Shown here: positions 1 through 7,748 of the stretch, in pieces
Layout of the letters: the number at the start of each line of letters is the position of its first letter
How positions within the stretch are numbered: the stretch's first letter is position 1
Source of the DNA: Cytophagales bacterium
GTDB lineage: Bacteria > Bacteroidota > Bacteroidia > Cytophagales > Spirosomataceae
Length of the DNA stretch: 64,000 nt
Assembly (NCBI GenBank): GCA_013298125.1
Contig: JAAFJP010000005.1
Location: 1-64,000 of the forward strand
Direction: 5' to 3'
Made by a program: the position numbers and the translations under genes
Notes under the pieces: generated by a model
Database searches by the model: none
What the model saw: the letters and a program-made list of their open reading frames with translations, nothing else
Told to the model about the DNA's origin: nothing

Positions 1-130
1 AGTCGATGGTGATATGACCTGTTTCATCACGAAGTTTAGCAATATCAATTGCTTTTTCATCCTCACTTCCTGTAATTACTGGAAATTGATACTTTTTGTC
101 GCCTAACGATAATTCTGCAAATTCTGACAT
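1..130 (-). CDS. gltA: Citrate synthase, N-terminal fragment (runs off the window)
   Basis: The first 43 codons of a minus-strand gene start at the ATG complementary to 128-130. The translation begins MSEFAELSLGDKKYQFPV and continues with a VITGSEDEKAIDIAKLRDETG stretch ending in HITID, which is the typical N-terminus of bacterial type II citrate synthase (short beta-strand region before the first helix). The enzyme condenses oxaloacetate and acetyl-CoA in the TCA cycle, in the cytoplasm. The catalytic residues lie outside the window, so the assignment rests on the N-terminal pattern alone. It is transcribed divergently from the secreted beta-helix gene at 419; the 288 bp between them must hold both promoters, and I see no convincing operator there. 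Confidence 0.8.
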   Translation of the reverse strand, partial: MSEFAELSLGDKKYQFPVITGSEDEKAIDIAKLRDETGHITID

Positions 131-418
131 GACCTATATAATATTTGGCTTTATCTGTTAAAGATATATTTTTATTTTGTTGATACGAAGATAAAAGAAA
201 AAATGAGTTGTGATTTACTTGTCGTTTTTTTCTTAGGAAATTTAATTTTGAAATAAGAAATGTTCTATTTTAATGATAAAACATTCTTAATTTAGAAATG
301 TTAATGCAAGATAAACACGAAATTTTAAAGGATTGTTAAATTTTATTACTTATGATAAAATAACTGTAAAAAAGATTCAGACCTTTGTTAAATTATTTAG
401 AATAACACATACTTTCTC

Positions 419-2491
419 ATGAAAAATCTTGCTATTAAAAACTTCTTGGTAATTTTATTTACCTGCATTTTTTGCAACGTAAATGCCCAGCAAACTTATT
501 TTCCACAAACAAATGTAGCTTGGAAAAACATCAAAACGGTTTATGGTGCTTATGGAGACGGAATCCATGATGACACCCAAGCCTTTCGAACGGCAGTTAG
601 AACAACGCTCAATCGGTTTAATAGCACCGTTGCCGTTTATATTCCCAAAGGCACTTATTTGGTTAGTGATAGTATTCAAAGTCTGATGGGCTACTACGAT
701 TGTTGTTTGATTTTGCAGGGCGAAAATCGTGATAGTACCATCATCAAAATAATAGATAATGCCCCTAATTTTCAGAGTAAAACCAATCCGAGACCCGTTT
801 TCAAAACTCGTGGAGGCAATCAGGCTTTTGGGAATTACTTTTTGAATTTAACGATAAATACGGGTTTGAATAATGGCGGTGCTGTGGCATTTGACTATGT
901 AACGAGTAATTTCGGAGCAATTAGAGATGTCAATATTATTTCTCCTGACGGTAGTGGTTATTGTGGTTTGAAAATGGAACAGAATTGGCCCGGACCTGGG
1001 ATTATCAAGAATGTAAATATTAATGGTTTTGATTATGGTATTAGGGTAGCAACCTGCGAATACTCTATGACTTTTGAGGATATTACGCTGACTAATCAAG
1101 CTATTAATGGACTTTACAATAACTGTAATACGTTGTCAATCAGACACTTAAAAAGTAATAACTCTGTAACGGCAATTCGGAATTTAGGGAGAGTAGTTTT
1201 GATTGATAGCGAATTGAAAGGTGGTATTTCCACTAATTCAGCCATTAATAGTGGAGGGTTTTTGTTTATTAGAAATGTAAATACGCAAGGTTATGGCTCA
1301 TCAATTATTTACAAAACTCAAACTATCACAACGCCTTATGTTGCAGAATTTCGGGATATTACCAATTATTCAAAATTCCCAAATGATAATAAAAGCCTTG
1401 GTTTACCAATCGAAGAAACGCCCGAATATCACAATAATAAACCAACAGATTGGGCAGATGTAACTACTTATGGAGCAAATCCAACGAACCCACAATATGG
1501 CTTTTCAAATGCTACTGCGGGCGTTCAAGCGGCTTTTAATTCTGGCAAAAAGGTAGTTTATTTTGGCAAAATTGGCGATAACGGTACGGGCTATTGTATA
1601 TATGCTGATGTGGTTATTCCAGCCACGGTTGAGAAGATTACAGGACTGAATTTATCCAAATTTATCTTTTTCAATAATAGTAAATTTATTGTTGATTCAT
1701 CAGCAACGAAGCCTCTTTTTATTGATAGTTTTAAAGGCGGGATAAAACTACTAAACAATAGTAAAAGGACTGTTGTGATAAAATCAACGGGGCTTCAATA
1801 TAATAATACCGTTCGGAACACCAACGGAAAAGTGTTTATTGAAGATATGGTTGAGGCTTTTACGCCACAATTTCCTGTACGTATGTGGGCAAGGCAATTG
1901 AACCCCGAAGTACAACCCGAAAATGAAAAAGACCTTGATAATGTTGGGGGTAAATTCTGGATTTTAGGTCTGAAAACCGAAGGACGAGCCGTGATAGCAA
2001 ACACAACCAACGGCGGAGCAACGGAAATATTAGGAGCATTGGTTTATCCAGCCTCTCAATTCTCTGGAAATAGTCAGCCCGCTTTTACTATTCAAGATGC
2101 TTGTTTCAGCGTTGTGGGGCTAACAATGACCAGTTACGTCTCAAATGGTTGGTATGGAATTGGCGTAATTGAAAGTCAAAACGGTGTCTCGAAAACATTG
2201 AAAAGTGATACGATTTGGAAGAATTCTCCTTACCAATTTGGATTTTATAAAAGTAGCGTAGCAAATTGTTGTTTGAAAATGGAAACCACCAAATCAGGCA
2301 ATTGGGACGACCCGAGTGTTTGGTCGTGCAATAGAATTCCTGATATTTCAGACGATATTTATATAAATTCAACTCATTTGATTCAAGTTCCAATAACGAA
2401 TACGACTATTTTTGCGAATAAAATTTACTATCAAGGCGGAAGCGTTCAATTGTCGAATGGGACGATTTTGAAATTGAAGGAAGAGTATTAG
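419..2491 (+). CDS. Secreted tandem beta-helix protein (pectate lyase 3 / GH55-like)
   Basis: This 690-residue protein has a signal peptide (residues 1-24, ending in VNAQ). A pectate_lyase_3 type N-terminal strand follows, with the hallmark GDGIHDDTQAF at residues 46-56. A second, weaker copy begins near residue 345 (DVTTYGANPTN, then GVQAAFNSG). Two tandem right-handed beta-helices of this type are characteristic of GH55 exo-beta-1,3-glucanases and related polysaccharide-active or phage-tail-like proteins, so a role in carbohydrate breakdown is likely but the substrate is unknown. Near residues 626-660 there is a SGNWDDPSVWSC segment, a module often seen in secreted Bacteroidota proteins. 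I see no type IX sorting domain at the C-terminus. The gene stands alone and is followed by a strong hairpin at 2529-2557. Confidence 0.75.
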   Translation: MKNLAIKNFLVILFTCIFCNVNAQQTYFPQTNVAWKNIKTVYGAYGDGIHDDTQAFRTAVRTTLNRFNSTVAVYIPKGTYLVSDSIQSLMGYYDCCLILQGENRDSTIIKIIDNAPNFQSKTNPRPVFKTRGGNQAFGNYFLNLTINTGLNNGGAVAFDYVTSNFGAIRDVNIISPDGSGYCGLKMEQNWPGPGIIKNVNINGFDYGIRVATCEYSMTFEDITLTNQAINGLYNNCNTLSIRHLKSNNSVTAIRNLGRVVLIDSELKGGISTNSAINSGGFLFIRNVNTQGYGSSIIYKTQTITTPYVAEFRDITNYSKFPNDNKSLGLPIEETPEYHNNKPTDWADVTTYGANPTNPQYGFSNATAGVQAAFNSGKKVVYFGKIGDNGTGYCIYADVVIPATVEKITGLNLSKFIFFNNSKFIVDSSATKPLFIDSFKGGIKLLNNSKRTVVIKSTGLQYNNTVRNTNGKVFIEDMVEAFTPQFPVRMWARQLNPEVQPENEKDLDNVGGKFWILGLKTEGRAVIANTTNGGATEILGALVYPASQFSGNSQPAFTIQDACFSVVGLTMTSYVSNGWYGIGVIESQNGVSKTLKSDTIWKNSPYQFGFYKSSVANCCLKMETTKSGNWDDPSVWSCNRIPDISDDIYINSTHLIQVPITNTTIFANKIYYQGGSVQLSNGTILKLKEEY

Positions 2492-2528
2492 GAAGTAATA
2501 AATTATAAGTGATAAGTTTGTACAACAC

Positions 2529-2557
2529 GGAAGTCGTCCTTCAAAAGGACGACTTCC
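2529..2557 (+). terminator. Strong hairpin after the beta-helix gene
   Basis: A perfect 13-bp inverted repeat (GGAAGTCGTCCTT / AAGGACGACTTCC) has a 3-nt loop (CAA) and lies 38 nt after the stop at 2491. It is followed by an AT-rich tract (ATAATTTTATTTA) but no clean T-run. It probably ends the upstream transcript; the high GC of the stem in an AT-rich gap could also mark a dispersed palindrome. Confidence 0.6.
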
Positions 2558-2586
2558 ATAATTTTATTTAGAATTGATAGATCATC

Positions 2587-3834
2587 ATGCTAAAAAACTA
2601 TAAAAACACAGCCAAAGAACGGTTCTTGAAATACGTTCAAATAGATACACAATCAGACCCATATTCTGACACTCAACCATCCACTGAAAAACAGATGGAT
2701 TTGAGTAGAATTTTAGTGGAGGAATTATTAGAAATGGGTATTGAAGATGCTCATTTGGATGAATTTGGCTATGTGTATGCCACCATTCCAAGTAATACAG
2801 AAAAGAACGTTCCAACGATTTGCTTTTGCTCACACGTGGATACTTCACCCGACTGTACGGGTGAGGGTGTGAAGCCCATTATTCACGAAAATTATCAAGG
2901 ACAAGATTTAGTTTTACCAGGCGATAATTCTCAGATTATCAAGTTGTTAGAACATGAAGACTTGGCTCAACAAATTGGCAACGACATCATCACAGCCAGT
3001 GGAACTACGCTTTTGGGGGCTGATAACAAGGCGGGAGTTGCTGAAATTATGGATGCGGCTTATCATTTAGTTAATAATCCAGACATCAAACACGGTAAAA
3101 TTAGAATCCTTTTTACCCCTGATGAAGAAATTGGAAGAGGCACTGCGGCAGTTGATTTGAAGAAATTAGGGGCAGATTTTGGCTATACGATTGACGGTGA
3201 AACGTTGGGTTCTTTGGAAGATGAAACCTTTTCAGCGGATGGTGTCAAAATCAACATCACGGGCGTGAGTCAGCACCCAGGATTTGCAAAAGGACGGATG
3301 GAAAGTGCCTTGAAAATTGCCTCTGAAATTGTAGCAAGATTACCTAAAAACACCCTCTCACCAGAATCCACGGAAGGAATGGAAGGATTTATTCATCCAA
3401 CTAATATTACTGGAATGGTCGAAATGGCGACCTTGGAGTTTATTGTTAGAGATTTTACCGTTGAAAAACTACACGCCCATGAGTTTGCGTTGCGTGAAAT
3501 TATGAACAATGTTTTACGGAATTATCCCAACTCAAAAGCCACTTTTGAAGTCCATGAACAATATCGAAATATGAAGGAAGTGTTGGATAAAGTTCCACAC
3601 GTGAGCGAGTACGCTTTGGAGGCAATCAGAAGAAGTGGATTAGAACCCAATCGCAGAAGCATCAGAGGCGGAACGGACGGTTCGAGGTTATCATTTATGG
3701 GTTTGCCTTGCCCAAATATCTTTGCGGGCGAACACGCTTTTCATGGAAAGCACGAATGGGTTTCTGTACAGGATATGGAAAAAGCGGTAGAGACGATTGT
3801 GAATTTGTGTATGATTTGGGAGGAAAAAAGTTGA
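2587..3834 (+). CDS. pepT: Peptidase T (tripeptide aminopeptidase)
   Basis: This 415-residue cytoplasmic M20B zinc aminopeptidase removes the N-terminal residue from tripeptides. The family's metal and catalytic residues are all in place: HVD at 83-85 (CSHVDTSPD), GADNKAG with D146, the paired glutamates E180-E181 in PDEEIG, D203 in IDGE, and the last histidine ligand in AFHGKHEW near residue 386. The RGGTDGSRLSFMG signature of PepT lies just before it. Length matches the family (about 410). Its stop is 41 nt before the start of the ABA4-like membrane protein, so the two may be co-transcribed. Confidence 0.95.
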   Translation: MLKNYKNTAKERFLKYVQIDTQSDPYSDTQPSTEKQMDLSRILVEELLEMGIEDAHLDEFGYVYATIPSNTEKNVPTICFCSHVDTSPDCTGEGVKPIIHENYQGQDLVLPGDNSQIIKLLEHEDLAQQIGNDIITASGTTLLGADNKAGVAEIMDAAYHLVNNPDIKHGKIRILFTPDEEIGRGTAAVDLKKLGADFGYTIDGETLGSLEDETFSADGVKINITGVSQHPGFAKGRMESALKIASEIVARLPKNTLSPESTEGMEGFIHPTNITGMVEMATLEFIVRDFTVEKLHAHEFALREIMNNVLRNYPNSKATFEVHEQYRNMKEVLDKVPHVSEYALEAIRRSGLEPNRRSIRGGTDGSRLSFMGLPCPNIFAGEHAFHGKHEWVSVQDMEKAVETIVNLCMIWEEKS

Positions 3835-3875
3835 TATTAACTATCTTTGAAAATCAACAACAAATCCCTAAAACC

Positions 3876-4298
3876 ATGACCCCAGAAAAAGTATTCCGAT
3901 TTGCCAATACCATTGTCCTTTTGCCTTGGCTTTTGATGATGATTGTACCCCATGCTGAGATTACCAAAACCGTTATTAATTCCAATGCCTTCCCTTTGGT
4001 TTTGGCGGTTTTGTATGGATTTTATATCGTTAAAACTTTCGGAAAATCGGGAGGGAATTTCTTTACTTTGGCAGGGGTCGAAAAACTATTTTCAAAGCGT
4101 GAAGTGCTGTTGGCAGCTTGGATTCATTACTTAGTTTTCGACCTTTTTGTTGGTGCTTGGGAATGGCGTGATGCTTTGCAAAACAATATTTCTCAATGGT
4201 TTTTAGTGCCTTGCTTGATTCTAACGCTAATGTTTGGACCTATTGGGTATTTGATTTATTTTGGTTTTCGGGTGTATTTGGTGGGGATGCCGTTTTAA
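3876..4298 (+). CDS. ABA4-like (DUF4281) integral membrane protein
   Basis: I place the start at the ATG at 3876, giving 140 residues; the open frame extends back into pepT but without a reason to start there. The protein has about four hydrophobic segments (residues about 8-24, 37-51, 78-95 and 107-133). The motifs WIHYLVFDLFVGAWEWRD and a LMFGPIGYLIYFGFR tail are typical of the ABA4-like family, whose plant member is needed for neoxanthin synthesis. The bacterial members have no established reaction; a carotenoid-related role is possible because many Cytophagales are pigmented, but no carotenoid gene is visible nearby. Confidence 0.8.
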   Translation: MTPEKVFRFANTIVLLPWLLMMIVPHAEITKTVINSNAFPLVLAVLYGFYIVKTFGKSGGNFFTLAGVEKLFSKREVLLAAWIHYLVFDLFVGAWEWRDALQNNISQWFLVPCLILTLMFGPIGYLIYFGFRVYLVGMPF

Positions 4299-4303
4299 TT
4301 TAC

Positions 4304-4338
4304 CGCAAGGACGCAAAGTAAATCGTTGCGTCCTTGCG
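4304..4338 (+). terminator. Hairpin after the ABA4-like gene
   Basis: A perfect 13-bp inverted repeat, CGCAAGGACGCAA (4304-4316) and TTGCGTCCTTGCG (4326-4338), has a 9-nt loop and is followed by ATAAAAAC. It lies 5 nt after the stop codon and is probably the transcript end, or a dispersed palindrome acting as one. Confidence 0.55.
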
Positions 4339-4362
4339 ATAAAAACTAATAAACTAAGTAAT

Positions 4363-4385
4363 CGTCGATAAATAATCGACGTTTT
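4363..4385 (+). terminator. Second hairpin with T-run between convergent genes
   Basis: CGTCGAT (4363-4369) and ATCGACG (4375-4381) form a 7-bp stem with a 5-nt loop, followed directly by TTTT. It lies between the convergent ABA4-like and hsp20 genes and could serve the plus-strand transcript. Confidence 0.45.
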
Positions 4386-4456
4386 GATTTTGTATAAGTA
4401 ATTGATATTCAGAGACTTTAACCACTAACCACCAATCACTATTTACTAATCACTAC

Positions 4457-4903
4457 TTATGCCACGGCTATTTCTTTCACCGCTGGCTTTAATTCTTCTT
4501 TTTTAGGCAAACCTACGTGCAAGATACCATCTGTGTATGAGGCTTCAATTTTTTCGCCATCCACATTTTTAGGTAAAGTAAAAGTACGTTGGAACGAAGT
4601 ATAATTAAACTCCTGACGGCTATACTTCTCCGTTTTTTCTTCTTTATTTTCTTCTTGTTTTACCGATATGATCAAACGGTTTTCGTGAAGACTTAATTTA
4701 AAATCTTCTTTCTTCAAGCCTGGGGCAGCTACTTCTATTTGAAATGCGTTTTCATCTTCTTTCACATTCACGGCTGGAATGTTGTTGTACGCTACATTGT
4801 TGAATGATTTTGCTGGGAACATGGTGTCTAATTGGTTTAAAATGTTGTTAAATTCTGAGTTAAAAAATGATTTTGCTGGTTGATTTACTGTTACGAATCT
4901 CAT
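4457..4903 (-). CDS. Small heat shock protein, Hsp20/alpha-crystallin family
   Basis: This 148-residue cytoplasmic ATP-independent chaperone holds unfolding proteins under stress. The alpha-crystallin domain spans about residues 42-138: it opens with NIPAVNVKEDENAFQIEV, contains APGLKKEDFKLSL, and ends with the DGILHVGLPKKEE strand. The C-terminal tail KEIAVA contains an I-x-V element like the I-x-I/V motif used for oligomer assembly. The short N-terminal arm (about 40 residues) is normal for bacterial class A-type members. The leader upstream carries a TAGTTTTG box and an inverted repeat (4947-4967), which may be where heat control acts. Confidence 0.93.
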   Translation of the reverse strand: MRFVTVNQPAKSFFNSEFNNILNQLDTMFPAKSFNNVAYNNIPAVNVKEDENAFQIEVAAPGLKKEDFKLSLHENRLIISVKQEENKEEKTEKYSRQEFNYTSFQRTFTLPKNVDGEKIEASYTDGILHVGLPKKEELKPAVKEIAVA

Positions 4904-4946
4904 GATTTCTATGATTTAAAATGTTAAGTTTTGATTTTATGTAATC

Positions 4947-4967
4947 TTGAAGTTTTCTTCAAAACTA
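4947..4967 (-). promoter_or_regulatory. Candidate hsp20 promoter box with adjoining inverted repeat
   Basis: On the minus strand, TAGTTTTG (4967-4960) fits the Bacteroidota -7 consensus TAnnTTTG and lies about 57 nt upstream of the hsp20 ATG. The perfect palindrome TTGAAG-TTTT-CTTCAA (4947-4962) overlaps its downstream edge, where the transcript would begin. It does not match CIRCE. A TTTG lies 15 bp upstream of the -7 box, which is shorter than the usual spacing, so the -33 element is doubtful. Confidence 0.4.
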
Positions 4968-5189
4968 CATTTGCCATTTCTTCAAATCTTGTACCATTTG
5001 ACTTTTAATGACACTTTGGCATATTTTAATAATTTTTTAATATATTTTAATGACAAAATTTCCGAAAATTATATTTATGTATGACAAAACAACTACAAAA
5101 TGATATACTACTTTTCCTAATCCCCAATTCCCCAATCCTTAATCCCTAATACATAATTTAGTTTACGGTAGTATAGAGTTATTAAATGG

Positions 5190-5221
5190 TTGATAGGTTT
5201 TAATTTAACCTTTATACCTTG
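5190..5221 (+). promoter_or_regulatory. Candidate promoter of the beta-barrel gene
   Basis: TTG at 5190-5192 and TACCTTG at 5215-5221 are spaced 22 bp apart. They resemble the Bacteroidota -33 TTTG and -7 TAnnTTTG elements, with one base short in the -7 box. The putative -7 box lies 39 nt before the chosen ATG at 5261. Confidence 0.35.
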
Positions 5222-5260
5222 CATCCATATTTTTCAGTCCACATAATCCAATTTAAAATC

Positions 5261-6256
5261 ATGAAAAATCAATTTATCGCTGCCTTGCTATTTTTTTGTA
5301 TGAGTACAATAGCAATGGGGCAAACCAAGAAACCCACAACAACTCCAACGAGAAAACCCTCAACGACAGTGAAGTCAACGCCTCCAAAGACGACGACTAA
5401 AACCACAACCAAGACAACAACGACGACTTCAAGCCCAGTAGTAACAACGCCAGTGGAGCAACCAACGCAAACAACCACCACGACGACCACTACAACTCCA
5501 CAGTCTCCGTCTTCACAAAAGACAAGTACCACAACCAGCACAACTCCATCGACAACCACGACCACACAGTCGTCTGGTCCATCGAAAGGTAAAAAAACGG
5601 CTGAACCTAAACCAGAAAAAGTAAAAGAGCCAAAGCCAGAAAAGGTAAAAGAACCAAAACCTGAGAGAGTGAGAGAGCCTAAACCTGAGAAAGTGAGAGA
5701 ACCCAAACCTGAGAAAGTAAGAACTCCAAGAGCATCGAGAGACGGTGGAGGAGTGAGATTTGGAATTAGAGCGGAAGCAAATCAGTTTTTTTCTATTGAA
5801 TCAGGAGGAGAACAACCTGAAATTTCACCAGGTGTTAATGCTGGTTTGATTGTTAATATTCCTTTTAGCGAAAAAGTGTCTATCCAACCAGAAGTTTTGT
5901 TTTCAATGCAACCTTTAAAAAGTGCCACTTTCAAGGGAACTCAGAACCAAATTTTAGCCCCAATCATGTTCAATTTTAATTTAGGGCAAGGTTCAACTAA
6001 GTTTATGATAAACGCAGGTGGATATATGGATTATTTACTGAGTTCATCTTCTGATATTTTTAACCCTATTAGCCAAAAAACGGAATCGGTTTCTGCCGAT
6101 TTAACAGGCTTCGATAGATTTGGCTACGGAGCTGGCTTAGGTTTAGGCGTAAAAATCAATGGAAATTTCTTGATTGAAACTCGTGGTTTTTACGATTTAA
6201 AAACCTCTAATAGTAAAGCAATTTTTGCTACTTTGGGAATAGGTTATATGTTCTAA
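5261..6256 (+). CDS. Outer-membrane beta-barrel protein with Thr/Pro-rich and EPKPEKV-repeat linker
   Basis: I start at the ATG at 5261, which gives a clean signal peptide (MKNQFIAALLFFCMSTIAMG, residues 1-20) and 331 residues. Residues about 22-112 are almost entirely Thr, Pro, Ser and Lys. Residues about 115-154 hold five tandem copies of an EPKPEKVK/R octad. Residues 165-331 have the alternating pattern and final aromatic (YMF) of an outer-membrane beta-barrel of the OMP_b-brl_2 type. The charged proline-rich octads suggest a stiff periplasmic spacer, perhaps peptidoglycan-spanning, before the barrel. No ligand or transport function can be assigned. The gene is monocistronic, ending before a long palindrome at 6271-6372. 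Confidence 0.75.
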   Translation: MKNQFIAALLFFCMSTIAMGQTKKPTTTPTRKPSTTVKSTPPKTTTKTTTKTTTTTSSPVVTTPVEQPTQTTTTTTTTTPQSPSSQKTSTTTSTTPSTTTTTQSSGPSKGKKTAEPKPEKVKEPKPEKVKEPKPERVREPKPEKVREPKPEKVRTPRASRDGGGVRFGIRAEANQFFSIESGGEQPEISPGVNAGLIVNIPFSEKVSIQPEVLFSMQPLKSATFKGTQNQILAPIMFNFNLGQGSTKFMINAGGYMDYLLSSSSDIFNPISQKTESVSADLTGFDRFGYGAGLGLGVKINGNFLIETRGFYDLKTSNSKAIFATLGIGYMF

Positions 6257-6270
6257 ATTGCTAAGTGTTT

Positions 6271-6372
6271 TGTCATTGCGAACGTAGTGAAGCAATCTGT
6301 ACATTTTGAGAAAGGGTGTTTAAACAACCCTGCATCAATCCAACGGATTGCGTCACTACGTTCGCAATGACA
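6271..6372. repeat. Dispersed palindromic element (TGTCATTGCGA family)
   Basis: A 30-bp inverted repeat pairs 6271-6300 with 6343-6372 with two mismatches. The arms begin TGTCATTGCGAACGTAGTGA. The 42-bp centre carries a smaller palindrome around GTTTAAAC. The same arm sequence recurs at 20379-20479, so this is a dispersed family. It sits between convergent genes and may also stop transcription from both sides. Confidence 0.85.
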
Positions 6373-6378
6373 TGGCAT

Positions 6379-7620
6379 TTAAACTTCTACATCCACCAAA
6401 TTCCTCACAATATCTTCAAAAGTATCTCGCTTCCGAATCAATTTTGCTTCGCCCTCATGTATGAGTACCTCCGCAGGTAAGAGTCTTGAATTATACTGTG
6501 AAGCCATTGAAAAACAATAAGCTCCTGCATTTTTCATCGCAATAATATCTCCTGCCGTCACTTTATTCATCAATCGCTCACCTTGTTTGCCTTCCGGAGT
6601 CCATGAAAAGGTATCGGTTTCACAAATATATCCTACCACACGGTATTCATTTTGCTCAGATTCATCTTGATTTGAAGCATTGAAAATATCGTGATATGAA
6701 CCATACATCATCGGTCTGCCTAAGTGGTTAAGCCCTGAGTTTACGCCTACAAATGTCTTGATTGGGTCGGTTTTTACTACGTTGGCTGTTGTCAAAAATG
6801 TACCTGCCTCACTCACTAAAAATTTGCCTGGCTCGAACCATAATTGCAATTCACGACCATATTTTTTAGAGAAATCAAGGAAAGCATTGGTTAGTACCTC
6901 CCCTACTTCTGCCATGTCTGTCACTACGTCTTCATCCTTATACGCAACCTTAAATCCGCCCCCTAAGTCAATGATTTCTAAGTCTTTAAAACTATAAGCC
7001 ATGTCCAAAATTGCCGAAGCTGCTTTCGTGAAAGCGTCCGCATTTTTCACGTCCGAACCTGTATGTTGATGCAAGCCGATGATTTTCATGTTGTACTTTT
7101 CCACAATCGCCAAAATCTCTTCTTTTTGATGAATAGAAATCCCAAATTTTGATTCTGGATGAGCCGTCATAATTTTTTCGTTACCTCCGCCAAAAACGTG
7201 GGGTTTCAGACGAATCAAAGCTCCTTTTCTATTGCCATATCGTTGTCCAAATTTTTCGAGAACGTCCAAATTATCCAAGTTGATTCTTGTGCCTAATTCA
7301 GCCGCCAATTCAATCTCATCAAACGACACGCCACTGGGTGTGAAGGTGATTTGCGAACCTTCAAAACCCGCCATCAATGCCAAGCGTAATTCTTCGGGCG
7401 AGACTACGTCAATCTCCACGCCATGTTTACGCATCAACTTTAAAATCGCTAAATTGGTGTTGGCTTTGCAGGCGTATTTTATTTTTAGATTAACATTCTT
7501 GAAAGAATCACGGAGAATGGAGATTTTTTCGATAATTTTGTTAGCGTCATAGACGTACAAAGGTGTGCCGAATTGCTCGGCTAAATCAGTCAGTGGAATG
7601 GATTGAATGTGGTAGTACAT
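6379..7620 (-). CDS. lysA: Diaminopimelate decarboxylase
   Basis: This 413-residue PLP enzyme decarboxylates meso-diaminopimelate to L-lysine, the last step of the DAP pathway, in the cytoplasm. The fold type III signatures are present: PLP-binding lysine K52 in YACKAN, H186 in HTGSD, the glycine loop LGGGF at 219-223, EPGKFLVSEAG from 263 (Lys in place of the more common EPGR), catalytic C333-E334 in YICETD, and Y376. Length is normal. It is transcribed divergently from the PhoD-like gene across a 128-bp gap containing a palindrome (7643-7677). Confidence 0.96.
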   Translation of the reverse strand: MYYHIQSIPLTDLAEQFGTPLYVYDANKIIEKISILRDSFKNVNLKIKYACKANTNLAILKLMRKHGVEIDVVSPEELRLALMAGFEGSQITFTPSGVSFDEIELAAELGTRINLDNLDVLEKFGQRYGNRKGALIRLKPHVFGGGNEKIMTAHPESKFGISIHQKEEILAIVEKYNMKIIGLHQHTGSDVKNADAFTKAASAILDMAYSFKDLEIIDLGGGFKVAYKDEDVVTDMAEVGEVLTNAFLDFSKKYGRELQLWFEPGKFLVSEAGTFLTTANVVKTDPIKTFVGVNSGLNHLGRPMMYGSYHDIFNASNQDESEQNEYRVVGYICETDTFSWTPEGKQGERLMNKVTAGDIIAMKNAGAYCFSMASQYNSRLLPAEVLIHEGEAKLIRKRDTFEDIVRNLVDVEV

Positions 7621-7642
7621 TTTTCGATGCTCAGTTTACTTA

Positions 7643-7677
7643 AACCCTCGCAAGGGTTTTGAACCCTTACGAGAGTT
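7643..7677. repeat. Palindrome between lysA and the PhoD-like gene
   Basis: AACCCTCGCAAGGGTT (7643-7658) and AACCCTTACGAGAGTT (7662-7677) form a long stem with a 3-nt loop and two mismatches. Each arm also has an internal AACCC/GGGTT-type pairing. It lies in the 5' regions of two divergent genes, so it is not an ordinary terminator; a dispersed intergenic repeat or a regulatory hairpin for lysA is possible. Confidence 0.65.
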
Positions 7678-7748
7678 ACTCGTAGAATTCGTTGATTAAA
7701 TTTTCCACAAAGATACCCTTCAAAGTTTATCAACTAAAATCAAACCCA

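Larger units (their letters stand above)
4904..5260. other. Divergent intergenic region between hsp20 and the beta-barrel gene
   Basis: This 357-bp AT-rich stretch has no open frame worth calling. Besides the hsp20 leader elements on the left and the promoter-like TTG...TACCTTG pair at 5190-5221 on the right, I see an imperfect short repeat of the CCCCAATTCCCCAATCC kind near 5120-5140 and nothing else. Confidence 0.6.

Noticed and set aside
3708-3875. Extended start for the ABA4-like gene overlapping pepT
   Set aside because: The added residues are a frame-shifted reading of pepT; the ATG at 3876 begins directly with the family's conserved N-terminus.
5269-5706. 145-codon minus-strand frame rich in Val and Gly
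   Set aside because: It is the antisense of the Thr/Pro-rich and EPKPEKV-coding stretch and is low complexity.
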